From assembly GCA_029948255.1 (NCBI GenBank), contig JALIZF010001651.1:124001-188000 (forward strand): 64,000 nt of DNA, read 5' to 3'. How positions within the stretch are numbered: the stretch's first letter is position 1; every line of letters begins with the position of its first letter. The notes below the pieces were generated by a model that saw only the letters and a program-made list of their open reading frames with translations, was not told the DNA's origin and did not search any database. The DNA is from Telmatactis stephensoni. Taxonomy: Eukaryota > Cnidaria > Anthozoa > Actiniaria > Isophelliidae. Of the stretch, positions 43,840-56,173 are shown one piece after another. Position numbers and translations under genes: made by a program.

Positions 43840-45183
43840 GCGGAGATATAAGACTATTAGTGAATGATATGAATGATATTTGTGAATGATATGCCCCTGT
43901 ATTTGAAAAACTCCACCATAGACATATACGCAGACGATACGACATTATCATTGAGTGTAAATTGGAACGACACCTTTTCATTAACCTACTCATTGCAGCA
44001 AGATCTTGAGGATGTAGAAAAATGGTCCAAAGAAAATAAAATGTACATTAACATCGAAAAGCCTAAAACGTTACTTATAGCAGGTAAACGTTTGAGGCGG
44101 AAGCTTGAACCAGTCACGCCGAACTTACAGTTACAGCTTAACGGCATAGATATCGAACAAGTCGATACAAATTACTTGGTGTGTACATCGACCAGGATCT
44201 TACATATGAAACACAAATAGATGAACTCTGTAAAAGACTGTCTAAGCGTCTTGGACTACTACGACATATAAGCCCATACCTTAAACAAGGCCAAAAAATT
44301 GGTATTTTATTCTGCCGTTATTAAACCACTCATGATGTACGCAAGCTCGATTTGGTCGTCAGCAAACAAAGAGTTATTGGAAAGAGTCTTACGGATGCAA
44401 AAGAGAGCAGCTCGAATTATCCTCGATGCCGAAAGAACAACTAGAACAATAACATTATTCAATGAACTAAACTGGGTCCCTTTTTACACCGAGTGTAAAA
44501 TAAATCGTTGCCGCATAGCTTTCAAAAGACTTGGTGGATTAACTCCTGAATATATAAATAGTATTTTAAGAACAAATTCTGATATTCACAATAGATCAAA
44601 CCGTTTTTCAACTTTAATTTTTCAGTGCCCTCTCTATAAGAAGAAGTCTGAAGGGGGACGCACTTTTAGTGTAAGAACTATCAAAGAATGGAACCAACTT
44701 CCTATAGAAATTAAGAAAAGTAAAAGTATTAAATGTTTTAAAAAGAATTTATTTATTATGCTACTAAAGAGACAGAAGGAAACTGGCAATTTCGAGTAGC
44801 TATGTTACCAATATTATTATTTTTTGCTTTCTTATGTATTTTGTTATTCTTAAATTACGAAATTTTTTAAATGTTAAATTTTTATCTATTCTTAGATTCA
44901 TATAATTTTTAAATGAGTTCAACTACATAACGCGTAATACGACATCAATATATTTTATAGAGCTTTTATTCAATTATTCAGCATAGCACTTTAGTTTCGA
45001 TAAATATGATATAAGTTAATCATCTATTTTTAATATTTATAATTTGATGTATTATCGACAATAGTATATGTATATCAGAGGGCCACGAGTTCATCAGTTA
45101 CCAAAATTACTGTTAAGTGTTACCCTCTATAAATAAAGTCGTTATTATTATTATTATTATAATTATTAATTATTATTATTATA

Positions 45184-45227
<44 letters not shown>

Positions 45228-45236
45228 ATAATATTT
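43840..45236 (+). pseudogene. CR1-like LINE 3' fragment
   Basis: RT from the catalytic box on: DIYADDTTLSLSVNW, VEKWSKENKMYINIEKPKT, then a frame change near 44190. After it come AVIKPLMMYASSIWSS, MQKRAARIILDAERTT, LNWVPFYTECKIN and TFSVRTIKEWNQLPIEIKKS, ending KETGNFE at 44799. A 3' UTR, AATAAAGTCG and an (ATT)n tail (45134-45236) follow. It is 5'-truncated within RT and frameshifted, and is a different lineage from the two L2-like fragments judging from its C-terminus. Confidence 0.82.
45134..45236. repeat. (ATT)n microsatellite, LINE tail
   Basis: About 100 bp of TTA/ATT units directly after AATAAAGTCG. Confidence 0.9.
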
Positions 45237-45919
45237 ATAATCGTCTGATTTCATCGAAATGTTAAATGAACTTGGCCTAGAGGACAAGAAACAACAAAAC
45301 TATATTGTAAAAAAAATTATCAACATTACAATCAGATCAACGTATTACCTTTTCTGCTGTCGAAACAAAGAATGGAATAACCCAGACTTATTGAAATTTT
45401 GATATATCGATATGTATATATATTTTCTAAATCATTTTGTCGTTTACATTTATAAATGCATGTATCACTTGAGTAGTCAATTGCAAATTGCCTGTAAGTA
45501 GAGAGATTTGTAATTGTTGTATAATTATAGAATAAAGTTTCCATTATTATTATGATTATTATATAACCTACAATTTCGGATTACCGTTCCGATGCCCTAA
45601 GTACTGAGCTGTGGAAGGCCCCAATAGCAAGCAGGTCGGCTAATCGCTGATAACTCGAGCGGTTCAGATTGTAAAGGAATCTTCTATAGGAAAATGGGGA
45701 GTTCTTAGGCGTTCGTTGTTATAGTCCATTTGGGCTGTGGCCTGGGCTAAAGTATGCATGGTGTATTGGTGAGGGCAGGAGCGGACTCCTCCCATAACTT
45801 AATTATACGATGAGTTAATGAGTATGCAGTGAGGATATATAACTAAATTAATCGCATCGCGCGATCACATTAATAGTGTAGAATACACTTGAAGATTTAG
45901 TGAACCAACCAACCACCCA
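45237..45919. other. Possible second LINE 3' end, otherwise empty
   Basis: AATAAAGTTTCC followed by a short ATT tract at 45531-45562 resembles another LINE 3' end, whose body would be 45240-45530. Nothing else seen up to 45919. Confidence 0.35.
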
Positions 45920-46115
45920 GAGAAATGGAATAAATGAATATAGTAACTTGTGAAGGATTGAAATGCTCGGGGGAAAAACCCGAGCCCCCAGCGAGAATCG
46001 AACCCACGACCCTCCAATTACCGACTGGATGCTCTAACCACTGAGCTATGGGTGACTCATATGGTGAGCAGCATTTCAATCCTACACAAGTTACTATATT
46101 CATTTATTCCATTTA
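45920..46115 (-). mobile_element. tRNA-like SINE head inside inverted arms
   Basis: The minus strand has A box TAGCTCAGTGG (46038-46048) and B box GGTTCGATTC (45995-46004) with tRNA-like spacing. The acceptor arms do not pair over seven bases, so not a working tRNA gene. About 43-base arms (CATTTCAATCC...ATTTATTCCATTT) lie inverted on both sides: 45920-45962 and 46074-46115. Confidence 0.6.
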
Positions 46116-46320
46116 TTTTTTTATTTTTTTATTTATCTATTTATCTATTTATCTATTTATTCATTTATTCATTTATTCATTTATTCATTTATTCATTTAT
46201 TCATTTATTCATTTATTCATTTATTCATTTATTCATTTATTCATTTATTCATTTATTCATTTATTCATTTATTTATTTATTTATTTAATTAATTTATTTA
46301 TTTATTTATGTATTTATTTG
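46116..46320. repeat. (ATTT)/(ATTC) tetranucleotide tract
   Basis: About 200 bp of TTTATC, TTTATTCA and TTTA units. Long open frames here are low-complexity artefacts. Confidence 0.92.
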
Positions 46321-46540
46321 ATAATGGGTTGGTAATAAAAAGTACCAAAATGGGTGGCACACATCATAATTGATTACAATCGTCTCATAGCATATGAAAT
46401 ATACATCAGCAACTGGAGATTATAACAATAAAAGAAGATAACCAACAGTAGGTTGGCAAAATAACGAATCTACAATGGCTATGCTCGGCACAGACACCCT
46501 CCAACCAAAAGCCTTGGACCGTTTTTTGGTCTTTAATTTC

Positions 46541-46705
46541 CAGGGCCGTAGCCACCACTTAAACATTGGTACGAATTTTAAAAGTTGGTCCGGTTTTTCG
46601 TTTTCCTTCACGAATTCATGCTTTCAAAACTGCAATGACAATGGTTCTAACGGTAAAGGTTGGTCCGGTTGAAACCTGACTAACCGTACCGGTGGCTACG
46701 GCCCT
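46541..46705. repeat. MITE with AGGGCCGTAGCCACC ends
   Basis: Left AGGGCCGTAGCCACC (46542-46556) and its perfect inverse (46691-46705). AATTTC lies just outside each end, one base further away on the left. Confidence 0.75.
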
Positions 46706-47363
46706 AATTTCTCGAGAGCAAAGGCTTTATTTCGAAACTCAGGCAAAACGACGAGGATCTTTTGTTTGCATCAAAATAATATACAAAATAAAAATAACTT
46801 TAAAACGAAATCCTTTTACTACATGGTAACAATCCAAAAAGGTTATGAATTTATAAATGAATGAAATATGACAAGTTCCTGATGGGAATAAGTCGCCAGG
46901 CAATTAACCGACGCCAGAAATTTTGAGGCAACTAAGCAATAAAGAAACTTCTAAAAATTTCTATTATTATTTTTTACTCGTTAAATTAGGAATGGTACAG
47001 TTTTGAACCATCAGGAGATAAATCCCTGAGACATTGTCATCTTTTCTCTTCAGTCGACTGTCATAATGAAAGCTGGAATGACTTCAAGGTTTCAGATTTT
47101 CGAGGAAAAAGAATTGCTCAATTTCGGCGTCCGAAAGAAAGTCAGCAATAGTGGATAATGTGTAACAGTACCAAACAGCTTTCTTTTCCGTCGGAAAGTT
47201 GATTTATATCTTCTTCACTGACTGTAATCTAATATATTGAAAAGCTAAGAAGTTTCCTTGATAATCCAAAGAGATTAAAAACTCAAAAACTCCAAAGAAA
47301 AACAATATAATGATATATGATATACCTCTCTCTAATATTTTCCCTTTAAACAAATAAATATAT
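46706..47363. other. Intergenic, nothing recognised
   Basis: No supported frame or repeat ends. Confidence 0.4.
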
Positions 47364-47452
47364 CAATAAATCGATCGATCGATCAATTAATCAATCAATC
47401 AACCAATCAATTGATCAGTCAGTCAGTCAGTCAATCGACCAATCAATTAACC
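47364..47452. repeat. GATC/AATC/GTCA tetranucleotide tract
   Basis: Consecutive GATC, AATC, AACC and AGTC units, an interrupted microsatellite. Confidence 0.85.
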
Positions 47453-47715
47453 TTCAATTAGTTTTTTAAAGCTTCATCTTTAGGCCAAATGATATTGCCA
47501 GAAATATGTTGACAACCTCAAAACTGCCCATCACTGAAATGTATCTGTAGGCTTCGTTCTTGTACGCTATGACGTATGTACTCATTAGGATGCTATACTA
47601 AGACTTAACAATTCCAAGTAAGTATGACGTACTTTCACATTGATCTTACCGCCCACAGAGGGTATGATCAGGACACATGGTGATTAAGTGACACGGGTAG
47701 TGGGCTGAATGCGGA

Positions 47716-47722
47716 TATAAAG
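47716..47722 (+). promoter_or_regulatory. TATA box
   Basis: TATAAAG 51-57 bp before the ATG at 47773, with an upstream GC-richer stretch. Confidence 0.45.
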
Positions 47723-47772
47723 CAGCCATTTTCTTCTTTTTCTATAATTGGTCTATAAATTTGTCCCTCGAT

Positions 47773-48788
47773 ATGTTGTCGGACGCACTAAGGCTTACTT
47801 CAAACACTGTGTCAGACGTGTCGCATTCAATTACTGTAATGGAATACAAGGTAAGTTTCATAATTAAATTGGAACTGCTGGTTCGATTTGGAATGTACTA
47901 GGAATTCAGCACACAACAGCTCACCGGGTAATATGGCTTTAGTAGATTTGGAATCGAGAACGGCAGATGGAAGGTACGGCGTCTAACTAGGCCTAAGTCA
48001 CGGATGGCGAATCCCAACTAAAAATGTTCATTCGAATTCGCGCATTCCGGTCGTTTTAGATCAAGCTATTGTTACAAGGTACTTATAGAAAACATCTTTG
48101 TGAATCTTAAAACATCTGGACAGGTAAAGATCAAAAGAATTGATATAAAAGCAATACATGTTCAATTTTATAGACGTCTATAAAATTGAACATGTTTTGC
48201 TTTTATATCAATTCTTTCTTTTCACCATCTTCAACTTTTCTCACTGTATCTCCACTTGTCGTTTTGTGCATCGATCGATCTTTAACCCACAGATATGATA
48301 AAGCCATATTCATAAGCTTTGTTTTTTTATTTCTACGTTATAACTTTAGTTTGTTTCCATAAATACACTTAAACACTAAAATTAGTAAAGCATTAATATC
48401 AGCAAGAGTTGGAGTGCTAGGAACACAGTTTTTATTTACAAATTATCAACCATTTTCAGTATGCAAGGTCTATATTGTAAAGCTCACTTTACAATGCAGT
48501 GATTGCTGTATAGCTTGATATTATACATTTAAATACAAGGTTTTAGTATTATTGCAATCAAGAACGAAATTTTTGTTGTAAACCTTTTCAAATAAACATT
48601 TCCTTCATTTGGACGTTACTTTAGGAATCATTTCTTTTCAGCCATGCCGACTTCGTCGCCTCAGCAGTGAAAATCATAACACATTTAGATGGTTTGATCA
48701 ACTATCAGGGAGAACCACTCAACGCCTGCATGACTCCCTAAACTTCGATAATCCTGTTTATATTTTACTAATAAACAGCTTAGTTTAA
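47773..48788 (+). CDS. Small two-exon gene, unrecognised
   Basis: Exon 1 47773-47850 (MLSDALRLTSNTVSDVSHS..) ends at consensus donor GTAAGT. Exon 2 starts at 48642 after a TTTCTTTTCAG acceptor and runs in phase to TAA at 48788, giving 74 residues. Exon 2 has CRLRRLSSENHNTFRWFDQL and a hydrophobic C-terminus YILLINSLV. No signal peptide or known domain. The intron contains an 84-bp palindrome. A 20-nt candidate exon at about 48872-48891, flanked by TTTTCGCAG and GTAAGT, suggests alternative 3' structures. Another frame of exon 2 is also open for about 32 codons, so the model is uncertain. Confidence 0.4.
48134..48217. repeat. Loop-free palindrome
   Basis: Two 42-base arms centred on GACGTC (48173-48178), with about one or two mismatches and no spacer; starts AAAGAATTGATATAAAAGC. 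Confidence 0.92.
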
Positions 48789-48891
48789 TGTTCGCATTGC
48801 TCTTAGAGCTTAGCCTTAATGTTCGTATCCATTACTGTGTCTATCATTCACAGTTAGCACTTAGTTTTCGCAGAATCACGAATCGTTTCTC

Positions 48892-49557
48892 CGGTAAGTA
48901 TTTCTCAATAGTATTCCTTTCATTTTCATTTTATTACCATCATATTTCATTTTGTTATTTGCTGATATCTCTTTTGCTTGGACTTCAAAGGATTTAGTTG
49001 TCCTCATTTTCTTAGGTTTACTTCTTTCCTTTAAAACACAAAATTCAAGTTTATCATTTTGTTATGTTGCCATAGAGAGCAAGCGTACAGACATACAATA
49101 GATTATTGGGATAATTGAAAAATATCCCGACAATTTTATACACAAAATTCGAGAGATTCGTTTGAGAAATACATGCCTGTCGTCTGATTTGCCTTCCCGA
49201 TATTAGTGTCATTTGTTTAATGACTAGTGCTACCTAGACATTTGCCATTTTACTTCTTTTTTTTTTTTAATTCCCGTTTAATTTTGGATACTATCGCATT
49301 TCTTTGATGATAATGTAGTGGCTTTTCTTTCTTTATTCGCGGTATATTATTTTAATTTTGTAAGTTATCATTTGCTTTTCTTTCATTTACTAATTTGCAT
49401 TTTTTCGTGTTCTATTTTCGTTACTTTTACTGCTTCTTTACTGTTCGACTAGTAAACTAAGTATCACTTGTATTACTGCCGACCGAGATCACGTTTCGCG
49501 TGCATGATGTCATCTCAGACTGAAAGGCTTAGTTGCATCAGCGCCAAAACGCCTCTT
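48892..49557. other. Intergenic, nothing recognised
   Basis: Mostly AT-rich; no supported gene. Confidence 0.4.
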
Positions 49558-49732
49558 GAGCCCGCCGCACACGTTGAGAAATTGTGTGAGGAAACTGCCA
49601 CGCGAGGCGCTTTTCTCACCGTATGCTCTTTTACCTGCTCTATTTTCGGCCTCGTGTAGCCAAAAATGCAACGTCTGCGTGCCTCCGTGGCAATTTCCTC
49701 ACGCAGTTTCTCAACGTGTGCGGCGGGCTTTA
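49558..49732. repeat. Foldback element with GAGCCCGCCGCACACG ends
   Basis: Arms of about 50-60 bp (AGCCCGCCGCACACGTTGAG.. and inverse) with a few mismatches, and a loop of about 60 bp. GC-richer than its surroundings. Confidence 0.82.
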
Positions 49733-51009
49733 AGCAGTAAATTGGGCGCCAATTGTTGCGCAATTTTCACCCCTTGTTCCGTTCTTCTTCTGCGCTATTT
49801 TGTTTTGAAATGATAAGGTATCTTAAGGAAATAAGACAACAGTTTGAGATGCAAGGGAGACTGGTGTTTTTCAAAATCTTTCCTCTGATGATTTATACAA
49901 AATCTCTTTGTAAGCATGCGTCGGGAAAGCTTAAAGCTGGCTTTGTTCCCCTAAAAATCCATGTTTGGCGTTATGGGGTATGTTGAAATTGTTACAAATG
50001 ACTTTAATTTAAATTTATTGAATTAGACTGTTTTAAGAGATTACTTTGCTAATGTAAACTTATCACTTTGAAAAACTACGACCGCGAAACGCCAAATTTA
50101 TGAAGAATTAATTTGACTTTGGCGAGTTTCATGTCTTTATGTACTATTTAATAAACACTTGTCATTTTTATGACGATTTTAATAAACATACGTCGAGATG
50201 TCAAGTGCTTGTCTTTGCAAGGTAAGGACCACTGTAGACATTTTAAATCAAGGGCATTTTACATGCAACCAAACGTTTTAAACTTTTTTGACGTGTTCTA
50301 GAAGAGAAAAAGTAAAAAGGATGATTGTCAGAATCAGTGCAAAACAGGGAAAAGCATCATAAAATGTGAAGTTTTGCTGATATTTGTAATCTTAAAAGTG
50401 GTTTACTCAAGATGACGGCAATTTAACTGCAAATTGATTATATTTGTGTAGAAGAGGTATTATACTAATAGCAAATTATCCATTCCAATGAAGTGTCTTT
50501 TCGCATTATTACTTTTAAGTTACAGTCGGGGGTTTTTTTTTTATCTCACTATCCTCATTTCTTTTCTTTTTTTTTTAATATATATATATATATTAATTTA
50601 TGTTTATATTTGTGTACACAGTATTGCAAAACTGAAATCAAATTATCTTTTGAAATAGGATCGTGGGTTCGGTTCCCACCTGGGGCACAGATTTTTTCTG
50701 TAGTGGTTGATGTTGTGTTTAACGTGGAGTTATCACTTATTCAGGATCTGTAATGTTTTCCGGCAAAATAGCAAGTATGTTTTTATTCAGATTGAATGAA
50801 AAGTAAACAATAAACTTTTCACAAGTTGCTATGATTAAAACAGCCGATCTGTCTCTGGTTGGCACATGAATAACAAAGGCTGTCATCGATGTCAAGATCG
50901 CTATAAGAGGACCCATTTCCTTGTACATGCAAAACATATGCAGTCGCACAGGGTTTTATAGACTTTCTATGTAGAAATTTAACAATGAACTGACGAACGA
51001 TTTTAACTG
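49733..51009. other. Intergenic, mostly empty
   Basis: Holds the SINE fragment at 50657-50690 and short T and TA runs near 50530-50595. No gene supported. Confidence 0.4.
50657..50690 (+). other. tRNA-like B-box fragment
   Basis: AGGATCGTGGGTTCGGTTCC with the following CACC resembles the T-arm of a tRNA or tRNA-derived SINE; the A box is absent, so a fragment. Confidence 0.4.
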
Positions 51010-51077
51010 CGTTTATTGGTTTTTTTTTATGTGTGTGTGTGTGTGTGTTTGTTGTTTTATTGTTGTTGTTGTTGTTT
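51010..51077. repeat. (GT)n and (GTT)n microsatellites
   Basis: TGTGTGTGTGTG at 51031-51048, then TTG units to 51077. Confidence 0.88.
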
Positions 51078-51665
51078 TCATATATCTTTTCATTTTGTTT
51101 CTGCTGATAGCGGCAGATGATTAATGTCTAATCTTTTGAAAGTTTATCTGATGGAAACCAACAAACCCACAGTTCTTAATCTCATCCATTTTTCTAAGTA
51201 TCAGGAGAGATTACTAACTTAAGACTGGAGGTTGTTTTGTTAGTTCAATTTTAAGTCATATAATAAGCTGGTTTTTAAAGGCTCACCGAGGTACTTTATG
51301 ATTATTTTAGGTTTACATCCCAATCTGCCCCGTTTTTACTTGTTTTATACGGATGGGCCATACGAAAGGGGTACTTTTTTAGGCTGAAGGTATAGAAAAG
51401 GGTAGGGAATTTCCGATTTTATGTATAGGAAAGCAGGGAATTCGCGACTTTGGGTACAGAAGAGGAATTTTTAGCGAAGCGTATCACTCATGTCGAACTC
51501 GCATGTAGGTACATGATCTTTTCAAACACTAGAAATGTGAGCACGCTTTGGCCACGCTTTGACTCCGAAAGACACTTAAAAGGGGTATCCTTTCGTCAAA
51601 GCGGTACCTTTTTGGCCAATTTGGTGTATAAATAAGTAAGGGGTCGAACGTCCGCGCGGAGCATC
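51078..51665. other. Intergenic with degenerate repeat-like text
   Basis: 51360-51640 contains recurring words such as GGGGTACTTTTT and GGGGTATCCTTTCG typical of an old interspersed repeat; borders not defined. No gene. Confidence 0.3.
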
Positions 51666-51906
51666 AATAGTCCAGTTTCCAGTTACTAGAGACCGCTGAA
51701 CTTCCTGACAAAAGGCGCATTTATACAGGGTTAGCCTCCTTTTCAAGCAAGACCCATGGGAGTAAATTCGATTTTTCTGTTGTTCTTAACAAAACAAAAA
51801 TTGAGTTTACTCCCATGGGTCCTGTCTGAAAAGGAGGCTAACCCTGTATAAATGTGCCTTTTGTCAGGAAGTTCAGCGGTCTCTAGTAACTGGAAACTGG
51901 ACTATT
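51666..51906. repeat. Foldback element, about 105-bp arms
   Basis: AATAGTCCAGTTTCCAGTTA.. (from 51666) pairs with ..TAACTGGAAACTGGACTATT (to 51906) almost perfectly; loop about 35 bp. Confidence 0.93.
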
Positions 51907-54900
51907 CTTTCCAAAATGGACAAGCACGTATCCCTTTATTACTTATTAATTATATCATCAGTCAAAGATAAACAATAAATGAATCAGATTAAATACAATT
52001 TATTGAATGTATGTATGGTTTCGGTATTAACACTTAAAATCAAAATATATAATCTTTTACATGTAAGTTACAAACTGTTAAGGCTGCAAGGCTCGTATTC
52101 TTATCGCTTTTTCTTTCTTACTTCGCAGTAAAATTTGCATAAAATGTTGTCAACTTAGCTTCCTCGACTGGAATATCTTCTAAAGACCTTGTCTCTTTGC
52201 AGAATAGTCGCCACTGAGTTGTCGAAAGCTTTCAGCAAGGTGAGTGTGCTTTCTTCGTGATTTTTTGTTGATGTTGGGATCAATTAAATATTTCATTTCT
52301 TTTCCGAATACCGGGTTCCGAATACTTGTGGGAACCCACAAACGTCTTGTGGTATTTCATGCACTTGGAAAAGACGATCAGGCAAGTTCCGATCAAAATC
52401 CTACGATATTTCATCAAGACCAGCAGCCTCGTCGTCCTCCATTTTCGAAACCAACAACAAAAAATCCATCTTAAATCTGTATAAATGCTGCTATTCACTG
52501 ATTGGTTAAATTTCCAAGTCCACTGTTCAGTTCCTCGCATTTTCATTGGTCGAAAGTGAACTATCCAAATTACTCACTAATTTTGGTTGCTATGATTTTC
52601 CATGGGAAAGCCTATATGGAAACTGTAAAAATTAATCCTTAATTTGGATAAGTTGAAAAATTCAAACGTAATTGTGTAGTTGGCAATACGCGGGATTATA
52701 AGCTAGAATGATATAATTAAGAAAAAAATCTGACATGGAATATCATGCGTTTTCTAAACGGTGTAAATCTTTTGCTTTCTTCAAATCAATTTCTTTTCAT
52801 TTTTGATAAATAAAAATGGGGTCATCACTTTGTAAACTGTAAAACTTTTGTAAAACATCGTCATATTCGGGCTAAAATATATACACGATCTTATCTCATT
52901 TATAGTTGGTACGCCCGTGAATTGACACTTTATAACTACATATATACTCACTCCATAAGATGAGTGAATTTCTAGGGTTTAGAAGAAAATTTGGCGACAA
53001 TTAGAGCATTGACTTTTGTAGTACCGTTAAAATGTCACTTTACACGAGTGTCTTTGTCAAGGCTTTGTTGTAGTAAAAAGAGACCCTCGACTGAGGACCA
53101 AGATACGTCAATATTGATGAGTACTCTTTATAAGGGTCTGAGAGATTTCATTCATTTGACATATCACTGCACACCAACGCATTCTACTCTAGTTTACGTA
53201 CAGGGTGATTCGCTAGAATAAATCACCTCATCGTGGTTATGAAAATTTCTCAAGTATCCAGGTTATTTATAGTGTCAAAACTCTGTTTTGGCCGAAAACG
53301 TGCTTGCTTTTTAGCTTTTCAGAGTCAAAATCAAGATATTGCTTGCGAAATCGTTCCTTTTCTTGTTCGTTTCCTCTCTTGCTTTTCTAATTTCTCTTTT
53401 GTTTCCCTATACTATTGCTTTCCCTTAATGCGTTCACACAAAGTAGCGCTAAAACGTTTAATCATGTCTAAATGTTTAAGGTGAATGCACCCAAGTAGTT
53501 AACAATTATTTTCAAACAAAAAATAAAACATATGCAGGTTTTGTTTCAAAACGAGTAAAGATTGTTTAGATTAATTCAAAATGTGTTGATTTTGACCACA
53601 CCTAGACGCTAGCGACAGAATACCACAAGCAGACAGACCTTTATTATTCTGAATATTTTTGTACTGTGTTGGATTCAGTTGTGATAAAACACTTTATCTT
53701 GTCAAGATCAAATCACTAGCTCAGTGCTGGATTTATCGCTGTAAAGGCTCCAGCAAAACCTCCCGATTTATTCATTTGTAAGTTAATATAATATATTTAA
53801 TAATATAATATATTTACAGAGGAAGTCCCTATCACCTTAAAGTGCTTTTCAAGAGAGTCCTCATACAAGTTAGTTTGCCACAAAAAGAAAATCAAGAACC
53901 ATAACACTCTTTCCTGTAAGCAATACCAAATGGAGAAATATTAGTACAATTATATCGGTAGGTAGAATTTGTCTTAAAATAGGTAATAAAAAGGATAGTG
54001 AATTCCACAAAATTTCAGATTTAAAAACTTTCGTGTTGTTTGTTTTTACAAGTTAGGATTCCTAATTTGGCTTTGATTTGTTCTGCTATTTAAATGGTTT
54101 TGAGTTTGAACAAATCAAAGCCAGATTCGATTCCAGTTTCTTCTTTTAATATATGCACTAAACTGTTATGTCATAAGGCATAGAGGAACACTGCAAAGCT
54201 GCTGTTTTCAAACTCTTTTCATAAACTGGCAATGACAAAATCTTAAGTGCTACATTTGTGCTACCCTTAGTCAAAACATTTGACAAAACCTGTTACGTTA
54301 CAGTAAAGCTCGAAGATATTTACGAAAACCATGTCTTTTCTGCTAATCAAAATGTGACCTTTTCCAACGTAAAGGACATAAATTGCATACCCAAATGGCT
54401 TTTGACATTTTGTTCTTTTTGCCCATAATAAGGGCTTGCATACAAACTATTGAGTTTTAATAACCTATATGTCCTTATTGTAAGAGACCATAAAACGTTT
54501 TTCCGCCCTGTCATGTCAGAATGTTTTGCATTTGGGTTCATTTTGCCTTCCACTATAGACTTATATTTAAACGGCTATTCTCAATACATTCGAAACTGTT
54601 TTTATCCAACCAAATCCAGTCATTTCTTTTGTCGCTACGTACCGTTCGAAGCAATAAAGAAACTCACAGAACAAGCAAATGCGCAAGTATTTTTAGTTAA
54701 GACGTGCTTTATCATAAATTTATTAACTCTTGTTATTTACAATAAACCTTTACTAATGACACCATAAAGATATCCTTGGGTTTTAAGATAATTCAAGAAC
54801 GTGAAAATGAACAGCTAGCAAATTTCTGACAAGGTGTTGATAACTTGCATTAATACCTCTTGTTGTGATTTTTTATTTCTCATTTAGACGAGGAAAATTA

Positions 54901-55017
54901 ACTACGTTATGCTAATGAATTCCACATGAATGTTTTATACGTGTTAGATAAAGTGTGACTAAAAGGTTAAAATTTTCAATTTTACTTGTTCCACTTAGCT
55001 ATTAAGTTTTATTTAAA

Positions 55018-55021
<4 letters not shown>
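51907..55021. other. Long gene-poor stretch
   Basis: No supported gene in about 3.1 kb. A 37-nt candidate exon lies at 52203-52239 (TTTGCAG before, GTGAGT after, open as IVATELSKAFSK), without partners. Open frames at 53233-53484 and 54450-54767 lack splice signals or family resemblance. Confidence 0.35.

Positions 55022-55090
<69 letters not shown>
55022..55090. repeat. (CT)n microsatellite
   Basis: About 34 uninterrupted CT units. Confidence 0.95.
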
Positions 55091-55091
<1 letters not shown>

Positions 55092-55912
55092 ATTGTATGC
55101 TTGCAAAATCGTCGAGAACAGTCAGTCAGTAACCAGGTAAATTAATCATTTAAGATTGTAGATTTTTCGGGGGACGCTGAGATCAAAGCCGATCGTATCT
55201 GACAGGTGTTCTAGCAAAGTAAGCTGTTCAGTTTGAAATTAATCTTGTTGAAAATGAACCACTTAGACCAGAGCACGTGCAATATAACGTTTGATTTTAT
55301 CCTGAAGCAGCTGAATACTTAATTGCAGATAGTTGTTGATCAGTAAGAACTACCAAGGTTATTTTAAATCCCCAGTCACTGCAATACTAAGATGCATAAA
55401 GTATGTACATTAAATTGCCACAAACACCGAGAAATAAAATGCAAATCAATCAAACTACAAAACCCATGGCAAAATAGTCAACGAACAACTTCTTTATTTC
55501 ATGCATAACGATAACGTTTATCGTTATTTTTGAAGAAAAACATTTGAGTAAATTAAAGTTTGCCGGGTCGCCTGGAACACTGTAAAAAATACTTCGACAA
55601 AATATATCAGAAAGTCACGAGACATGACTAATATAGAGAAAAAGAAAAGAAAAAGAAAAAGAAAGACAAGAAAACTTAATGAGAGAATAACATAAAAACG
55701 ACATGACAAATCAATAAAATTAGATAAACTGAAATCTAAAATGAGCAATGAACGTTTGTCAATTAACAGCCTTGATATAGTTAAACTTTTAGGTTGATAG
55801 GGTTTCCGTAATCAATTTCCCCAAAAGAATATTAGCATCGCTAGCAATCTGTTTAAGTGGAAGGATCAATTGCTAAAACCACCATTAACTGGACATCTTT
55901 CTCGAAAAACAG

Positions 55913-55982
55913 GATACGCCAAATTCACTGCACGTTGGCCAAAGGTGCAACATTCTTACCAAGACTGGAAGAAAGGCCAAGG
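55913..55982 (+). CDS. Tandem candidate exon A
   Basis: Acceptor ACAG, 70 nt open as YAKFTARWPKVQHSY.., donor GTAATT. Shorter than B and C by 4-10 nt and ends in a different phase, so it may be degenerate. The TTCTC microsatellite starts just after its donor. Confidence 0.4.
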
Positions 55983-55988
55983 GTAATT

Positions 55989-56173
55989 TTCTCTTCTCTT
56001 CTCTTCTCTTCTCTTCTCTTCTCTTCTCTTCTCTTCTCTTCTCTTCTCTTCTCTTCTCTTCTCTTCTCTTCTCTTCTCTTCTCTTCTCTTCTCTTCTCTT
56101 CTCTTCTCTTCTCTTCTCTTCTCTTCTCTTCTCTTCTCTTCTCTTCTCTTCTCTTCTCTTCTCTTCTCTTCTC
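55989..56173. repeat. (TTCTC)n satellite-like tract
   Basis: About 37 units of a 5-bp repeat, almost without interruption; it creates an artefact open frame. Confidence 0.95.

Noticed and set aside
45966..46067. Functional tRNA gene on the minus strand
   Set aside because: A and B boxes are present, but the acceptor arms do not form seven pairs and the sequence continues as a SINE-like body.
46048..46335. Open frames of about 80-95 codons with YLFI/SFIHLF repeats
   Set aside because: They are translations of the ATTT/ATTC microsatellite.
53233..54767. Two open frames of 83 and 105 codons
   Set aside because: Composition matches random AT-rich DNA, with no introns, motifs or promoter context.
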